DNA from: an uncultured Clostridia bacterium
GTDB lineage: Bacteria; Bacillota; Clostridia; Oscillospirales; CAG-272
DNA length: 5,406 nt
NCBI GenBank assembly: GCA_904502015.1
Contig: CAJGEA010000141.1
Location: forward strand, 1-5,406
Direction of reading: 5' to 3'
Shown: piece after piece, positions 4,252 to 5,406 of the stretch
Layout of the letters: the number at the start of each line of letters is the position of its first letter
Position numbering within the stretch: position 1 is the stretch's first letter
Position numbers and translations under genes: made by a program
The notes under the pieces: generated by a model
Databases searched by the model: none
What the model saw: the letters and a program-made list of their open reading frames with translations, nothing else
Told to the model about the DNA's origin: nothing

Positions 4252-5223
4252 TCAATCAATATCCTCGTAGATCGCCGCGGGACGCTGGAGCAGGGCTTCG
4301 GGGTGCTCCACGAGGCGGCGGATCATCTTGAACGCCGAGGCGAAGTAGAAGCCGTCGCAGATGCGCTCGTCGGTGACCACCTTGAAGTCAATGAGGCGGC
4401 GCTGCTCCACTGAGCCGTCGCGCTTGGGACGGTAAACGGTGCGCTTGATGCCGTAGGAGAAGAAGATGGGCAGGTTGCCGAAATTGTAGATGTGGTGGTA
4501 GATAGGCTTAATGCCCAGCGAACCCATGCTGGTGATGATCATACTGCCGTGGAAGGGGGAGAGGTCGGTGAGAAACTTGGGCAACCAGCCGTGGTAGTCC
4601 ATCCAGTTGAGCAGGCGAACCACGCCGCGCAGAATGGGACGGGGCAGGGAAGCCAGCGCGCCGGCGGTCTTGTCAAAGCTGCTGTCCAGCTCGGCGTTCT
4701 TCTTTTGCTCGGCGACCTTTTGGTTGAATTTCTCGTAGATGTCGATCAGGGTGTCGTCGGGCTCGAAGTAGACCGAAATGCAGGTGTCGGGGGAGGACTC
4801 GGTCATGTCCTTTTTGATGGTCATGTTGACCTCTATGTTGTTGCGGGCGTAGATGCGCTGACCCGAGATGAAGCGGTTGATGGCGGGCTTCTGGGAGACA
4901 GTACGCACGTAGGCGGCGAGGATGATGTGCAGGAAGCTGAAGTCCTTGTAGCCGTCGGCGATCATCTTCTTGCAGAAAACGTCGGTCTCGGTGACGTCAA
5001 ACTCGTCGGTAAAGTAGTTCTGCGCGTCGGCGCGGGTGGGCATGATGAAGGGCATAAACTTGTTCATGGGGTAGACGGTGCGCAGACGGCGCCCCTCCTT
5101 GCGGTCGCCGAAACGGCGCTTGCGGGGCGCGGGACGAGGCAGGCGGGGCTGGGCGTTGGATGCGGGAGCAGTGGCGTCTGCGATATTGGTGGCAGCGGAT
5201 GCCTCGATGGTCTGGTTGTTCAT
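4252..5223 (-). CDS. CAT/E2-superfamily acyltransferase-like protein lacking the catalytic His and lipoyl domain
   Basis: The product is 323 residues. Residues 1-37 are an Ala/Pro/Arg-rich low-complexity tail reminiscent of the linkers of 2-oxoacid dehydrogenase E2 proteins, but no lipoyl domain precedes it. Residues about 40-312 match the chloramphenicol acetyltransferase/E2 catalytic fold: FSFLHIILAAYVRTVSQKPAINRFISG (95-121), SPFHGSMIITSMGSLGI (222-238), and DERICDGFYFASAF (285-298). In active CAT and E2 enzymes the last motif reads HHxxxDG or DHRxxDG with a catalytic His; here that position is Glu286, while Asp290-Gly291 are kept. I recall Firmicutes proteins annotated '2-oxo acid dehydrogenase subunit E2' with the same DERIxDG motif, so this may be a family trait, but I cannot confirm it here. 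The reaction is therefore unknown. The start at 5223 is set by GGAGGA ending 4 nt before the ATG; an in-frame ATG at 5265 lies upstream of the -10 and would not be transcribed. The gene is monocistronic. Confidence 0.85.
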   Translation of the reverse strand: MNNQTIEASAATNIADATAPASNAQPRLPRPAPRKRRFGDRKEGRRLRTVYPMNKFMPFIMPTRADAQNYFTDEFDVTETDVFCKKMIADGYKDFSFLHIILAAYVRTVSQKPAINRFISGQRIYARNNIEVNMTIKKDMTESSPDTCISVYFEPDDTLIDIYEKFNQKVAEQKKNAELDSSFDKTAGALASLPRPILRGVVRLLNWMDYHGWLPKFLTDLSPFHGSMIITSMGSLGIKPIYHHIYNFGNLPIFFSYGIKRTVYRPKRDGSVEQRRLIDFKVVTDERICDGFYFASAFKMIRRLVEHPEALLQRPAAIYEDID

Positions 5224-5227
5224 GGGG

Positions 5228-5233
5228 TCCTCC
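5228..5233 (-). promoter_or_regulatory. Ribosome binding site fixing the start at 5223
   Basis: On the minus strand GGAGGA precedes the ATG at 5223 by 4 nt (CCCC). No comparable site precedes the upstream in-frame ATG at 5265. Confidence 0.7.
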
Positions 5234-5253
5234 CTGTCGTAAAATTCCCCTCC

Positions 5254-5282
5254 ATTATACCGCACTTTTCGCGCAAAATCAA
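5254..5282 (-). promoter_or_regulatory. Sigma-A promoter of the acyltransferase-like gene
   Basis: On the minus strand TTGATT (5277-5282) and TATAAT (5254-5259) are spaced by exactly 17 bp. Transcription should begin near 5247, leaving a leader of about 25 nt. Confidence 0.85.
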
Positions 5283-5352
5283 GGGATAGCCGCAGAAATA
5301 TTCATAAAGTTTACAATATGACGTGAGTAAGAACGAAACTGGGGGAAACTTC

Positions 5353-5391
5353 TTGCAAGCCTCCTCGCGCCGCCAGCGGCGCTCGGTGCAA
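5353..5391. repeat. Nested inverted repeat near the window end
   Basis: An inner stem GCGCCG (5367-5372) with CGGCGC (5377-5382), CCAG loop, sits inside an outer pair TTGCA (5353-5357) and TGCAA (5387-5391). CTTGCAAG (5352-5359) is also palindromic by itself. It could be a terminator for a gene beyond the edge or a dispersed repeat. No U-tract is visible, so repeat is preferred. Confidence 0.5.
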
Positions 5392-5393
5392 AT

Positions 5394-5406
5394 TTGCCTG
5401 CGGCAA
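5394..5406. repeat. Short TGC-loop hairpin at the window edge
   Basis: TTGCC pairs with GGCAA around TGC, sharing the GCCTGCGGC core with the hairpin at 1153-1165. It is cut by the window edge, so its full extent is unknown. Confidence 0.45.

Noticed and set aside
4492..5289. A 265-codon plus-strand frame opposite the acyltransferase-like gene
   Set aside because: It is antisense to a well-supported family member. Its Gly/Val/Asp-rich composition is what the complement of a GC-biased gene gives, and it runs through the promoter of the real gene.

Overview
The window looks like a piece of a Gram-positive Clostridia chromosome, probably an uncultured gut member of the Oscillospirales/Christensenellales type. 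This is inference: strong AGGAGG ribosome binding sites, near-consensus sigma-A promoters with 17-bp spacers, short intrinsic terminators, GTAGGGG...CCCCTAC paired-hairpin intergenic repeats and the protein families all fit, but no marker gene fixes the taxon.

Layout: (1) positions 2-961 (+) hold the 3' part of hemW, a radical-SAM heme chaperone whose N-terminus lies outside the window. (2) Positions 962-1491 hold no gene. A strong terminator-like hairpin is followed by about 300 bp of small palindromes and direct repeats, including two copies of a paired-hairpin element whose arms differ but stay self-complementary. (3) Positions 1492-2202 (-) encode a membrane-anchored protein with two transmembrane helices and a soluble domain that may be PH-like. 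(4) Positions 2203-2412 are a divergent promoter region. (5) Positions 2413-4178 (+) form a compact four-gene operon driven by a perfect TTGACA-17-TATAAT promoter. Its first two genes encode unrecognised soluble proteins that appear to be diverged paralogues. The third encodes an ArsR-type winged helix fused to DUF2087, and the fourth a stand-alone XRE-type HTH. A 16-bp-stem terminator ends the operon and can also serve the converging gene. (6) Positions 4252-5223 (-) encode a CAT/E2-superfamily acyltransferase-like protein with no lipoyl domain and Glu where the catalytic His is expected; it has its own promoter. (7) Positions 5283-5406 hold no gene, only nested inverted repeats.

The part most likely to be undescribed is the 2413-4178 operon: two paralogous proteins of unknown function cotranscribed and translationally coupled with two DNA-binding proteins, behind a promoter that carries a perfect 10-bp palindrome at the expected transcription start and an 8-bp direct repeat around the -35. 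The likely reading is an autoregulated unit in which the regulators sense something and control the operon. What the paralogue pair does cannot be read from the sequence. The divergent membrane protein shares the promoter region and could belong to the same system.
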